Below, piece by piece: positions 24,025 through 37,263 of a stretch of DNA of 64,000 nucleotides; position 1 is the first letter of the stretch, and every line of letters begins with the position of its first letter. The translations under genes and the position numbers were made by a program. Below the pieces are notes generated by a model. It did not search any database. It saw only the letters and a program-made list of their open reading frames with translations, and was not told where the DNA came from. The stretch lies in contig CAXIUT010000221.1 in NCBI GenBank assembly GCA_964035545.1, positions 1-64,000 on the forward strand, given 5' to 3'. The DNA is from Bugula neritina (taxonomy: Eukaryota; Bryozoa; Gymnolaemata; Cheilostomatida; Bugulidae).

Positions 24025-26723
24025 TCTAACGCCATAAGTACGAATCGAACATGCGATTATTCCTATTTTTTTTAATAATTGATATTCTAAGAATACTTCA
24101 ATCTCATCTTTTTGATATCCTAATCAAAACTTTTATTCTCTGATCTAAGCCGATCAATTTCAGCACCCAAAATATGTATCCTTCTCGCATAATCCTGATA
24201 CTCCTATAACTGAATTGCCATATTTCTCGTTTATTATTCACTTCTATGCACCTCATTCAAAATCCTATTGAAATCCACCGAAATCTGATTAAATCTATCA
24301 TTACTAGATGATATACTTGTTCTATAAAGATGTTATTTTGGTAACCAGCATATCGATCTACCCATTCTTTGTTTTTATTTTGCCCAGCATGATCTAATAC
24401 TGCTGCTCCATTTAGATAAATTATCTAGATTTAGTTTTAGTAGTAATTGCGCCTTCCTGACTAATTCTATGAATCTAGCAACTCATCATAATAACCCTAC
24501 ACGAAAGATCATTCACCAAAACCCTCTCTTTCTACAACTACTGCTCCATCGCCCTCATCTTTCTCTAGTAACTATCAATTTCACCCATCAGCACCACTAT
24601 ATGATTCTTTATACGATGATTTGTACCTGCTGCTACTGCAAAGCCACCTAAACCTCACTTCTACTTCTACTCTACAACTACAACTTAGCGTATTGGGTTC
24701 TCAACTACTAGTACTAACTATTTTTATTTCGAACTATCGTACTCAATTTCTACTTCTACTGGGTATTTCGAAATAGGATGCTCTCGAATTATTTTGCACG
24801 GTTTTATATCTACCTATTTTTTGTTTGATAGGAGGTTATTTCCTGCTTGAGGATGCTGTTTGATTCTTGTAGTTGTGAAATTGTGTGTTCGCTTTATGAA
24901 ATTTTTTGTTAGTAGTTTTTTAGGTGGGTTATTTTGCTATGAAGCTAGATTTTCTAGGATTAGAGGGTGTTTATCTAGCGGTTGCGGTCTCTTAGTAGGT
25001 CGTTTAATTTGGTAAGTTAGGTTGTCATTAGATTGATTTTGTTCTAGTAATCTCTAACTTTTATCTAGATGTTTTTGTATTATATCATAGTACTTTAGAC
25101 TTTGTTATATTTTATTCTGAATTCATTCAGCTATCCAGCTTGATTCTTCAACAACCCATTCAACCTCTATATTTATTTATTCATATTTCCATTAACTCTT
25201 TCCAAATCTTTCAACTGCCCTTCCCCCTTTCTAAACCCTCCAACCTACCCATTCAATTTCTACACCCTAAACCTCAAATCCTCATTCTCCCTCACAACCA
25301 TCCCAACACGATCCTCAGCAACCTGCTTCTCTTTCCTCACAACATCCATTTCATCAAGCGACACCTGCATCTAATTACACTTACTCCTCCATTCCTAAAT
25401 CTCTCCCAACCGAGATCGAAGTATACCATTCAAACGATCATTTTCTATTTTCAAATTACTTATTTTAGATTAGTAATTATACAATTCATTCTACTGTTTG
25501 GTATATTTTGATAGCTGATTATCGTGTTAGATAATTTTATGTTTCAATTGCTAAATCTAATCCAACTTATTTCTCAATATAGTATTCAACCTCTATAGTT
25601 CTTTAGAGGCCAAATTTAATTTATTACCCAATTACTCATTATAATGCTACAACTATTTTGCACGTACTATTTATTGCTACAATTTATTATTTTTTGATTT
25701 GTATTATTAGAGTTCTTTCATTTTATTTTACAAATTGTTTTTTAGTTGCTTCTATTGATACTACCACTAACTACATTCCTTCAATTTCATATTATTTTTA
25801 TATTACTTCTGTTTGTATTGATAATTCTACTCCTACTTCTAACGCAAGATCTCATTCAACCTTATCAACTACTGGTTCAACAACCTCAACTTGTTCTAGT
25901 GATAATTGATCAAATTCTCATAATTTTTTAGCTACATTATCGCTATCTCGTATTTCTGACATCTCTGCTTGTACTACTACAAATCCAAATTCAGGTTGTC
26001 GAATTCATATCGACTCTTTCTCAACTCATTCTATAAAGTCGATCTCTAATTATGATATCGAAGTGTTATCTATTTTATCTAGCGAGACAACATCGTCTTC
26101 CTCTGATTTTACATCATCAACCTCAAATCTTATAACTATTTTATCTTGCTCTTCTAGGATGCCTGATACCTAGATTTCCATTTCTAGATCTATGAACTCA
26201 ACTACACATTTTTAACTTTCTATGATTAGTATTTTTGTTTCAGTGAATAATCTATATCACTGACCTTATTCTTCAACATCTAATTCTAATGATACAAAGT
26301 CTAACAGATCTTATTCAATTTCTAATACTACTAACGATACTCATATATCTCCTGCTCCTGCTTAAAACATTTCTAAGTGAGCTATCGTATTTGAACCTCA
26401 TGATTTTCATAAAATGATACCAACCTCTCATTCTATTTCAATTTTGATTGAAGTATCTAGATTTGAAGCGATAAACGCTCGATTTATATCGCCTGGAATA
26501 TTATGATAAATTCTTTGTTTATATTCTCATTTGCTCTACGGTAATTCGGTATATTATTCAGTGGAATATGCTCTCTATGGATATTTGAATCGATGTTTGT
26601 TTGAATGAATTGACGTGGATTTATACCAGAATTGGAGACATTGCCTGGGTTTTAGGAAAAAGTACCTGTATTGAAGACGTAGGAAGAACGAAGGGGAGGT
26701 TTGGTTTATTATTATTGATCCAT
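24025..26723 (-). CDS. Long Gln-rich coiled-coil protein, cut off by a telomeric array
   Basis: Start MDQQQQTKPPLRSS at 26723. From about residue 60 to the end the protein is continuous coiled coil (NYHQNKLRLLNQQLIRLNEI, KIENDRLNGILRSRLGEIQE). At least two introns restore the frame: 20 nt (GTACAAATC..TAAAG) before NHIVVLMGEID and 22 nt (GTATATC..GATAG) before FNQISVDFNRIL. Very many glutamines are TAA or TAG. The last readable codons (HVRFVLMALD) run straight into the array at 23950-24024 without a TGA, so the C-terminus is missing here. Likely a structural cytoskeletal protein, but no family is identified. Confidence 0.7.
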
Positions 26724-26740
26724 TTCTTTGAATTTTATTT

Positions 26741-26826
26741 TTTTTATTATAATTTATATATATTCAAATTCAAAATAAATTACTACATAACATCATTGAT
26801 ATTAGTATTAATATTATTTCATAAAA
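26741..26826 (+). repeat. 86-bp direct repeat, left copy (at telomere addition site)
   Basis: The 86 bases just before the G4T2 array at 26827 recur at 27236-27320, just after the C4A2 array beyond the N gap. The two copies differ by one deletion and two substitutions. The repeat lies just upstream of the coiled-coil gene start. Confidence 0.9.
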
Positions 26827-26940
26827 GGGGTTGGGGTTGGGGTTGGGGTTGGGGTTGGGGTTGGGGTTGGGGTTGGGGTTGGGGTTGGGGTTGGGGTTGG
26901 GGTTGGGGTTGGGGGGGTTGGGGTTGGGGTTGGGGTTGGG
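26827..26940 (+). repeat. Telomeric array (GGGGTT)n ending at assembly gap
   Basis: G4T2 repeats in right-end orientation with one seven-G run near 26913. It runs into 200 Ns. Confidence 0.95.
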
Positions 26941-27140
26941 NNNNNNNNNNNNNNNNNNNNNNNNNNNNNNNNNNNNNNNNNNNNNNNNNNNNNNNNNNNN
27001 NNNNNNNNNNNNNNNNNNNNNNNNNNNNNNNNNNNNNNNNNNNNNNNNNNNNNNNNNNNNNNNNNNNNNNNNNNNNNNNNNNNNNNNNNNNNNNNNNNNN
27101 NNNNNNNNNNNNNNNNNNNNNNNNNNNNNNNNNNNNNNNN
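26941..27140. other. Assembly gap, exactly 200 N
   Basis: The run of 200 Ns lies between a right-end telomeric array and a left-end one, so the scaffold has been built through two chromosome ends. A round number suggests a fixed-size placeholder. Confidence 0.98.
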
Positions 27141-27234
27141 CCAACCCCAACCCCAACCCCAACCCCAACCCCAACCCCAAACCCCAACCCCAACCCCAAC
27201 CCAAACCCCAACCCCAACCCCAACCCCAACCCCC
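27141..27234 (-). repeat. Telomeric array (CCCCAA)n, left-end orientation, with variants
   Basis: C4A2 on +, the polarity of a left chromosome end. Unlike the other arrays it contains variant units: CCCCAAA near 27177-27183, CCCAAA near 27200-27206, and a five-C unit at the junction. G3T3-type variants are known from Paramecium telomerase misincorporation. Confidence 0.95.
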
Positions 27235-27235
27235 T

Positions 27236-27320
27236 TTTTTATTATAATTTATATATATTCAATTCAAAAAAAATTACTACATAACATCATTGATAATAGT
27301 ATTAATATTATTTCATAAAA
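27236..27320 (+). repeat. 86-bp direct repeat, right copy
   Basis: Second copy of the sequence at 26741-26826, immediately inside the left-end telomere. Beyond its end the sequence is unique. Confidence 0.9.
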
Positions 27321-27564
27321 AGATATACTCAGATAAAGGTTATTAATCATAGATCTTCCCCAATAAAATTATTAGCTCTCTTTTATTCAACAAATACTGT
27401 CTTCTATTGACTTATTTTTTCACTAGCAACCTGCCCTCGAACAAAAGTCTGCGGCTGCCCTTCCTCCCTCGAGATAAACAAATTGATATTATTGTTTATA
27501 TACCACATTTCCTCCCAACCTCGCAGTCTAAACTAATTTATCATTATGCCCACCACCCAGCCGT

Positions 27565-28318
27565 TCAAAAAACCTATGGATCGATATTCTACTACACTTT
27601 ATGACCCTTCAACTCGAGACCTGAAAACTTGATGGTATTTCCCAGTACATTTGCTTACGACTGAGTTCGATTCTTTTGGTAGGCAATGATTTCTTTTTCC
27701 TCTAGTTAATGATTTTATGATGACCCTGACCTTAAGAATGTTTCGTCTATTACTATATCGATCGAGGTCGACTCAATAGATCTTAACTGATGATAGCTTT
27801 GCCATGGAGCTAGCTAAGATTCAATTTCAATTTTTATTATTTTCTTTTACCAAATTTCTTAGAAGCATATTTGTTCTTACATTTGCGTTATGCAGCTGAG
27901 GAATATCGATTGTTGTTCTTGATGATAGCGATGGTCTTTGGATTTGTTTGCCATCACTCGTTTCTATCCTTTTATGACCATGAGAATAATTTCTGATTTT
28001 GTTGTTGCGGGTGATCGATTGCAACCTATATCGTTTTGTTTGGCTGGTCTAATTCCATTATATGGGGTAATGGCATCTATCTGTGTGTTTTTGAGGTGGA
28101 ATCCATCTGTACGTTTACTTTGTCTGCCGGTATGCGGATCATTATAGGCGAACTGCCTGGATTTTTTGAGTTATAAGTGCTTTTTGGTTTTGACAAAGGC
28201 TTCAACACCTTGAAGAAACCTGTTACCTACTCATCTTAGGGATGGTTTGCTTGTCCAATCCGTGAAATCTGTCATGTACTGTGATTATTTGGTTCAAGAT
28301 GGGTGCTTATGCAGGCAT
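27565..28318 (-). CDS. Unknown protein
   Basis: Start MPAQAPILNQII at 28318. A 22-nt intron (28209-28230, GTAGGT..TCAAG) joins IPKMS to VEAFVKTKKHL and gives one 243-aa frame. The centre reads NDPHTGRQSKRTDGFHLKN and AITPYNGIRPAKQND. The C-terminal half is Gln/Ile-rich with SSTSIDIVIDETFLR-like sequence near IESTSIDIVID. No family is recognised. Without the intron an in-frame TGA would appear to sit where a tryptophan might be; the intron removes that need. Confidence 0.55.
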
Positions 28319-28583
28319 AAAAGAATACGCTATCTCTAAACTACGAGAGAGCCAGTGCTAGGAATCGAGTACATCATGCGAATCACAATTTTTTTGTTTC
28401 TATATAAATCGAGTTTAAGTGGAATAGCAATAAAGACTAATAGCAAGATACGTTATTTTCTCTATAACTTAATTATTAGTAACCTATGGATCTAAATCAT
28501 CGAACTAACCAAGATCGAAAGGCACCAATTGTATCTAATCCAATATTTTATTTTTATATATCCATAGATGCTAGGCTCTTTAT

Positions 28584-29394
28584 TCAGGCAGATATAGCTG
28601 CTATATTTAAAATCTATGCGAAACAAATCCATATTTTCTGGTTACCTGAGTCTGCTCCTCTAGAATAGACAATTTTTATTTCTGGATGAAGGCCAATTTG
28701 AAATCTTTTGTATTAGTCAATAAATGATTAATCAAACTGATACTATTCATTATGTTTTTACCCTACTTAAGAGTTATTTATTGGTTCTATTGCTTTTGAT
28801 AATTTCCTAGTAGCCAACATCTAATTTAGTGCCTGATGTAATTTGGCCAATAGTTCATAGAGGAGGTTGTAGTTTATTTTTGATGAGTTTTTTGCATGTT
28901 AGAGAGCCAAATCATGTCTTGATATTATATAAGGTACTTGCCTAGCTATGAATATAAGATGCAAATTTGTAACTATAGTTTGCCTAATATGCTTTAGTAT
29001 TTTATAACGTTGCATATCTTTGCTTCGTGAGCCGAGAAGCTTCAGGACCGACTTCTTTCAATCTACATCATAATATAATTACTTGGGAATAGCTAATGAA
29101 AATTATTCATTGGCTTCTTATAAGAAACCAACTTGGTAGTAGAGAATGCCTAAGTTGATGAGAACTAGTAGACAGAAATTTGGATTTTTGACTCCTTGCA
29201 TATTATCTTTAAGTGCTCTTAAGAGGTTGATACATTCGAGCTTTATCCCTTGCCTAGTAGTCTTTCAACTTCTTATAAAATTTTGATAGCTTAGGCATCT
29301 GAAATAGTATTTTTGTTTTGGAGCTAGTTCTATTGTTTTTAGAATCAGATCTATTTTATTATTTGCCCTATGCTTTATTATCACTAGCCTGCAT
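28584..29394 (-). CDS. TPR-containing protein, fragmentary
   Basis: The readable protein includes KIDLILKTIELAPKQKYYF, then FCLLVLINLGILYYQVGFL followed by QEANEQFSLAIPKQLYYD, a tetratricopeptide repeat, and NYNLLYELLAKLHQALNQ further on. Small introns (21 nt GTTGAAAG..GCAAG and 27 nt GTAGATTG..CTGAAG) can each remove an in-frame TGA. The N-terminus is uncertain: ATG 29394 needs a 17-nt intron to reach the TPR frame. It may be a real TPR gene or a decayed one. The protease domain of the family nearby is not visible here. Confidence 0.45.
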
Positions 29395-29565
29395 TTATAT
29401 TAAATTTATTATACTAATAATAATCCATAAATAAATCTCCAACATATGAACAATCTTTAATAATTTAATTTCCCATAAAATCAAAATTATTAATCCTAAT
29501 TAACACATCTAAAAATAAAGGAGAAAATACCCCAATTAAAAATATCAGCTATAATTTTATATCAA

Positions 29566-31546
29566 ATGTTGACCAAATTCTCATCACTCCAGCCCTTCCT
29601 CTCTCCCCTACCTAACATCGCTATTCATATTTCTTCTCAAAAACACAACCAGCACTCTCATCTTCCTAATTTCTTGCCCGCACTCGCAACGTAGCCATCA
29701 TCGCTCACGTCGACCACGGCAAGACAACACTCGTTGACTCTCTATTTCGCTATTCCGGCATCAATTTTTAGACAGAATGCGCCATGGATTCAAATCAGCT
29801 AGAACGAGAGAAAGGCATCACTATTTTGTATGATATGCATTATGTAGATCGAAGTGTACAAGTGTCGACTATGATAATCACAATAATCAATATTGTCGAT
29901 ACCCCAGGACATCAGATTTCGGCGGATAGGTATAAAGAATCATGGATATGGTCGATGGCGTCTGTCTGGTCGTCTGCGCCCACTGAAGGACCAATGACTC
30001 AAACCAAATTTGTCTAAAGAAAGCTCTAGAACAGCAAGTTAAACCTCTAGTTGTTATTAATAAAATAGATAGACCTACTGCTCTCGTACTTCTGAAGTGA
30101 TTAATGAAGTTTTCTAGATGTTTTGTGATTTGAATTGCCCTGATGATTACTTAGATTATCCTATCTACTACAGTTCTGGAAGAAATGGGTGGGCTGTATA
30201 AAATCTTAAAGATTAACGAGTTAATATTTAATGTATATTAAAAGGAATAGTTAAACATGTGCATAGCCTAAAGTTAATTCATAGAATGCTTTTTCTATGC
30301 TTGTTACTCAAACCCAACCCAACAACTTTCATGGTAAATTACTTTTAGGCAAAATCAATTCTGGATAGTTGTATTTAGGTAAATAGGTTAAAGTATTCGA
30401 CAGGATTCGAAGCAAATCGATAGTGGCAAAATAACTAAAATTATCAAGAAAACAGGATTGATTTAATATGATATTGACAGGGCTTATGCTGGTGACATAG
30501 TTATGGTAGCTGGAGTAACCCAAATCGATGGTAACACATACTCTTGTGTAAGAAGGATTTTCTTCTAAAACAATTCCTTCACTTAAAATTGACTAGCCTT
30601 TGATGGGAGTGTCAGTTAGTGTAAATACATCACCTTTGGCTGGCAAGTAAGGATCGAAATATTCACTAAACGATTTGAAGTTGCGATTCAAGTAGTAAGC
30701 ATAAAACGATGTGGCTTTGACTGTTGACGGACAGGGGAAGAGTGCGATACAGGTGCGTGGACGTGGGGATTTGTAAGAATATAGATATATAGACATATTG
30801 GCATTTTGTTGTAGAAGTTGAGAAGGGAAGGATATTAGTTTTCTGTAACTCCTCCTTAAATTATCTTCAAGAAAGATCCTAAAACTGGATTGCAGATGGA
30901 ACCTATCGAAAAAATATCATTTTAAGTTTAAGATAGATTTTCTAACCTAATTATGGATAAAATGAACAATAGAAAAGGTGTCTATCTCAGTAGTTAACCT
31001 TTTAACGATCGAATGAGATTTTAATTCATCTGTTCTACTCGAGCACTCATTGGCATTCGAACTGAACTGCTCAACTAGACTCAGGGAACCGCTTTGATAC
31101 GTTCATCGTTTCATGAGTATAAACCTTACCAAGGTCCATTGCGTAGAAACAACAAAGGAGCAATTATTAGCATGACTGATGGCATGACTACTCCATACAT
31201 CTTGAAATAATTCTAGAAATTTGGAACACTTTTCATCAGACCAGGAATGGTAGTCTACAACGGATTGGTTATCGGCTAAAACAACAAATAAGAAGATCTT
31301 GAGGTGAATCCAACCAAAGAGAAGAAGGTGACAAATGTTCGCACTCATTCTCATGATGAAAAGATCAACTTAGTCCCTCCTAAGTTGATGTCAATCGAAG
31401 AGGCGATTTGCTACATCAGAGAAGATGAGTTGCTGTAGGTGACGCCAAAGGAGGTGAGAATTAGAAAGAAGGAGTTATAAAAAAATGGAAGAGATCGTGT
31501 GCGGAGGGAGAGGAAGAGTCAACTGAAGAATTTCACAAGTATGTGA
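29566..31546 (+). pseudogene. TypA: TypA/BipA GTPase, organellar type, multiply frameshifted
   Basis: BipA/TypA is a ribosome-binding translational GTPase; eukaryotic copies work in mitochondria or plastids. G-domain motifs are clear: [47 protein letters not shown]. Later blocks FSMLVTQTQPN, LLLGKINSG and the intact C-terminal 170 codons (LISM-like AIISMTDGMTTPY, VYNGLVIG, EVNPTKEKKVTNVR) fit the family throughout. The frame is broken at least six times, by one missing base near 29910, an extra base near 29985, a loss near 30017, two extra bases near 30085 and further shifts to about 30460. The N-terminus looks like a presequence. Either a pseudogene or a gene sequenced with indel errors. Confidence 0.85.
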
Positions 31547-31609
31547 TATTTTGTAGATAGTTGTTTTTGTAATTTTTAATAGATTCTTTTTTAGAATGCC
31601 GTTTTATAT

Positions 31610-32296
31610 ATGAAGTTTGACTCTTTAAAAGTAATATATAGTTATTTACTATTATTCTACAAAAAATATATAAACAATGAGAGCAAGAAGTTGTGCCCTA
31701 CACTCATAGACGGAATAGTAATTCATCGAGGTAGCTATTTATCTATTCAGCTTGCTTAGGCATCCATGAATACTACTGGATTGTTTTACGATGAAAAACT
31801 TAACAAAAAAGTAATGAAATCGTTTACTAATATCACCTCTGATCTTTCCATTTAGAACAATTCGAAGTAATCAAACAAAATCAAATCGAAATAAACAAAA
31901 GATTTATACTGTGATTTTGATTTCAGTCCTGAATTGGAAGAGAGTCGATAGTAAAAGAAATAGTTAGAAAGAAAGAATCCTTCGATGATCAGTCAAAATA
32001 ATATAGCTATTATAACTAACTACATCGCTCAAACTACCTCAGGATTAGCTATGTTGTTTGGTCTACAAGAAATGGATGGAGGTCGCTAGCGTAAAATCAA
32101 CTTGTTGATAAAACAAAAAGATCGAATAATAACTAAATACTGGATTCTTTCTAAGGAAGCACTCAAAAATCAAGATCCACTGGTTTAACTCTACCTCAAA
32201 CGATGCTCACAATTCTTTGATATCGACATGCCAAATGAATCCAGAACAAGATAGACTATGAAAACATGCGTTTTAAAAAAAGAGTTGTTAATTTGA
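31610..32296 (+). CDS. Unknown protein
   Basis: The 228-aa frame is open from ATG 31610 to TGA 32294; an alternative start is ATG 31766. The middle is basic and Ser/Gln-rich, with a block SGLAMLFGLQEMDGGRQRK near residue 160 and a C-terminal RTRQTMKTCVLKKELL. Its last 90 bases overlap the end of the minus-strand frame at 32207-32833, so one 3' end is probably misplaced. No family is recognised. Confidence 0.5.
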
Positions 32297-32833
32297 ACTA
32301 AATGATGTATATACTTTGTAAATATTTTGATATTAATAATAAAACTCAAGTATAATCATTTCAAATAATTCCTTATTATTTTCATTTTGCTCTAATATCG
32401 ATTAACTGACCCAATATTCAGTAACTTTAGTTCCCCTCGACTTAAAATTATGATCCTTTCTTGCCCCAAATAATTACTATTCTACTATGGGTCTAATAAT
32501 AAAGGCGTCATAATCGAAATCACATGGTTTAGGTTCCATGGGAGCTGCTGATGAATTTTGAGATGTATAAGTCATAGTTGGTGTTCTTTTTATTTGGTTG
32601 ATGTTCTATGTATTGAGTGATTGGGTCAGAAATAAAGGAGTGCTATTGTTTTGTCTTTTTTTTAGGATTTTTGTTGGTTTTTATGGGATTGGAGATCTGT
32701 TTGGTTAGATTGGTTCTTTGAGATACTATCTCTTTATGATTCTATTTCTTATTTGTTTCTTTGAATTTTGATTTATTTTTTAGTATGGTTAAAGATTTGA
32801 ATTATTTCTTTATACTTTTGCATATTTATTCAT
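32207..32833 (-). CDS. Unknown basic protein
   Basis: Start MNKYAKVQRNNSN at 32833. The first 90 residues are Lys/Asn/Gln/Pro-rich and probably disordered. A more ordered block follows (PCDFDYDAFIIRPIVEQQLF and KSRGTKVTEYWVSQSIL). The frame closes at TGA 32207 and overlaps the convergent gene's end; the final 30 codons may not be real. No family is recognised. Confidence 0.5.
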
Positions 32834-33190
32834 AACAAGGTTATAACTTTGAAATTACACACAAGAATTAACTTTCATACTATATTGATTTCTTTTTTCC
32901 ATCTTTTTATCACATTATTCTAATTTCTTCAGACTTCTACTATCTTGTCCGATAGGTTTCAAATAATGATCTCTAAATGATAGATCTTTTTGTGTACTAC
33001 TCGAAGCATGAGGAGATGGTGATATCGATTGATAAAAGAAATCGGCTGTGTTGATTTTATTTATGATATTTTAGCTATAGTTAGTGAAGGATTGAAGTTA
33101 TGTTATTTTTTAGTCTGCATTATGAGTAATAAATATAAAGAAGTAGTGATTTCTTTATTAACTTTATTATTTCTTGAGAATAATACAATA
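32834..33190. other. Spacer upstream of the kinase gene
   Basis: AT-rich. The kinase reading frame stays open upstream to 33029 (MIKEIGC), but that stretch is hydrophobic and low in complexity, and I see nothing else in it. Confidence 0.5.
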
Positions 33191-34886
<1,696 letters not shown>

Positions 34887-34979
34887 TTTTTTAGAGTATA
34901 TAGATAATAAGTATAAATAATAAACTCATGGATTATTATAGTCGATATTAAGTTTTTAATTTGAGGTAATATATTGTTG

Positions 34980-36115
34980 ATGAGTTTTTGGAGCAAGTTG
35001 GTGGAGAATAAAGCGATTGGTGCAGCTGTAGCTTTCGTTGGTGTAGGAGGAGCAGTGTTGTGGTATATTTTTATTCATGCAGGGCTTATAAAAAGTATCA
35101 AGAGGAGCAGGAACCTTTTATTGAGGAAGAAGATGTGCCTAAATCTAAATCTAAAGGAAAGAAGATGTTTTCTATTGAAGAGGAACTTGCTAAATTGAAA
35201 AATACTATTAATGTTGATGATCCTTCAGTTGAAGATATTAAAAAAGTTTTGACTCTTCTTGCGAATTACATAAAAGATAAGACACTTACTATCTCTGATC
35301 AATTTAAAGAATAGAGAAGAAAGAAATTTCCCCATGAAAAACGATTTAGCCAAATGGGAGATTATTACAGATTTACTAATGAAGGTTTGACTCATCTTCA
35401 AACCACCATTATGAATCTACAAAAATAACAAACTCAACTTCTAGGACAAGTTGGACTCAGTCAAGCAGTTATAGCTAAACATGCAGCAGCTTTAGGTCCT
35501 TTTATGCAATAACTTGTCTTTTCAAATGATGTTACTGTAGAACAAGTAAGACAAAATTTACAAATAAAAACATAGTATCTTCAAATTCATGGTCAAAAAA
35601 TCGTTGAGGGGTTGATCGAGTTAGCTACTTCTCTCAGTATGCATTAAAAACAAAATCTTGCATTGTTTCTAAATGTTATTATCAGTGATTAGGCTTTTGA
35701 ACATGAACCAGCACTTGATAAGTAAGAATTCGATATGGCTTATGGTATTTTTATTCTATTTATAGAAAAATATAAAAATCAAATTACACCTGAATTGATC
35801 CAGATGGAGAAGGTGTTGGTCCCTTTGATGGGAGAGTTGCAATCTGCTTTAGTTGGAGATAATATGGGAGCAATGGAGGGTTTAACGGCTATAATGCTTC
35901 TCCTGAAGACATGCCTCAGATGCCCATGATGCCTGGAATGCAAGGAGATATGGGCGGTATGGGCATGGGCGGCATGGGTATGGGCGGCATGGGAGGAATG
36001 GAAGGAGGAATGACTGAATAGATGGTAATGCAACAACTATAAACAACTGAGAATGACTGATCCCCAAGCATATGAACAATTGATGGCCATGATGCAGGCT
36101 CAAATGGGAGGTTGA
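34980..36115 (+). CDS. Unknown membrane-anchored protein with Met/Gly-rich tail
   Basis: Start MSFWSKLVENKAIGAA leads into one transmembrane segment (AVAFVGVGGAVLWA), interrupted by a 20-nt intron at 35063-35082. An acidic/helical body follows (about 300 aa) with KMFSIEEELAKLKNTI, LTHLQTTIMNLQKQQTQLL and an alanine-rich helical stretch. Near 35880 a 29-nt intron (GTTTAACG..CTGAAG) joins GAME to DMPQMPMMPG. The tail is Met/Gly repeats (GGMGMGGM). The final block MTDPQAYEQLMAMMQAQ is in another frame, needing one base near 36045. The architecture recalls an organelle-membrane chaperone docking protein, but that is speculation. Confidence 0.6.
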
Positions 36116-36162
36116 TAAAGATGATTATTATTGTATTATTAATAATATATCACTATGATCTA

Positions 36163-37263
36163 TCACTTAGAAGTCCAATCTTTAATATCTGAATTTGATA
36201 TTTTCACTAATGGTTATTTTAGGTTTTCTGATAGTTTACAACTAATGAATGCCTTTGGTCCAATCTGTCCTGTAGCATATACGATGAATTCTTGTTTGGG
36301 ATGTAACCTGCAAGCAGTGACGGCACCAATGGTTGAGGTAGATGATGAATAGGTTTGTCCTTTGTTTTTTTTTGATAAGGTTATAAGTTGCTAGATCTTA
36401 TGTTCCTCCAACAACCAAGAAAGTTTAATAACTACTAAATCCTAGATCAACTGCATTGACTTGTCCATAGAGTTCTTTTCTGGTGCTGACATTTTTTTGC
36501 GATCGGCTCACCATCGCATCTGAAAATTGAAATGTTTCATAGTTTTTACTTGAAAGATATAGTTGCACATCGACCATCACAAGTACCTAGTGTAATTTTA
36601 CGATAATCTCCTCCTAATATTCTACAACAGTTGAATTTAGAAAACCTTTATATTGAAACTTTTGTATAGTCTCCTGCATTTGAAGGAAATTTGACATTCG
36701 GTAAGTTTTTAACAGTTACTACATAGATAGTGCTCTCAGCTGATCCAATTAACAAGTAAGGGTAGTCAAAACTAGTAGTATGGTCTTCAAGGGAAGATTT
36801 ATTTCAGCTTGAGGCCTACCATTTGTCTGATCAAGTGTCCAAAACTTAACCAAGTTGTCGTAACCTAAACTCATCAAACAGTTCTTCTATTTCAACCAAT
36901 AAACCCCACAGATAGGAGCATCATGAGCTCCGATTCTTACTAACTAGCTATTTTGCAAGCTGATAGCTGCGATATCTCCAGTAGCCATTCCAACAAAGAG
37001 AATATTATCTGAAGTGATATCACAACAAAGTACAGGATGTTGTAGAAACATACTCAAGCTTTTTCTACATCGATTGTACTAGTTGACGAGCTGCTATGGT
37101 TAACTTTGGCGATGTAGTAGCGAACATATCCGTCCCAGGAGGTGGCAATGAAGCAGGGATCGCTTTTGTAGGGGTCCCAGATGAGAGAGCTGACTGTATC
37201 TAGAGGTTGATCTTTGTCTCTGGGTCTGGATTATTGACCACTTCTGCTGCCATATCCGTACAT
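36163..37263 (-). pseudogene. RAE1: Rae1/Gle2-like WD40 mRNA export factor, frameshifted
   Basis: Rae1 is a seven-bladed WD40 protein of the nuclear pore and spindle checkpoint. The start MYGYGSRSG is followed by DTVSSLIWDPYKSD and CFIATSWDGYVRYY, as in Rae1. Later blocks fit its propeller: APICGVYWLKQKNCLMSLGY, NLVKFWTLDQ, LGTCDGRCATISFK, ELYGQVNAVDLGF and near the end AVTACRLHPKQEFIVYATG. At least four frame changes separate these blocks, near 37065, 36790, 36545 and 36395. It overlaps nothing and has a complete set of blades, so sequence error is as likely as decay. Confidence 0.7.

Noticed and set aside
24030-24060. Possible tRNA T-arm (GTTCGATTC-like)
   Set aside because: The flanking bases do not pair as a T-stem and no cloverleaf can be drawn; it lies in coding sequence.
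25658-26520. Ser/Thr-rich + strand protein
   Set aside because: Complement of the Gln-rich coiled-coil gene, which reads without TGA on the minus strand for 2.7 kb.
15748-27284. Gly-Leu, Pro-Asn and Gly-Trp repeat proteins at the telomeric arrays
   Set aside because: They are only translations of GGGGTT or CCCCAA repeats and N bases.
28200-28280. In-frame TGA read as tryptophan in the unknown gene at 27565
   Set aside because: A 22-nt GT..AG intron at 28209-28230 removes the problem and gives a frame with a better start. TGA ends the other genes.
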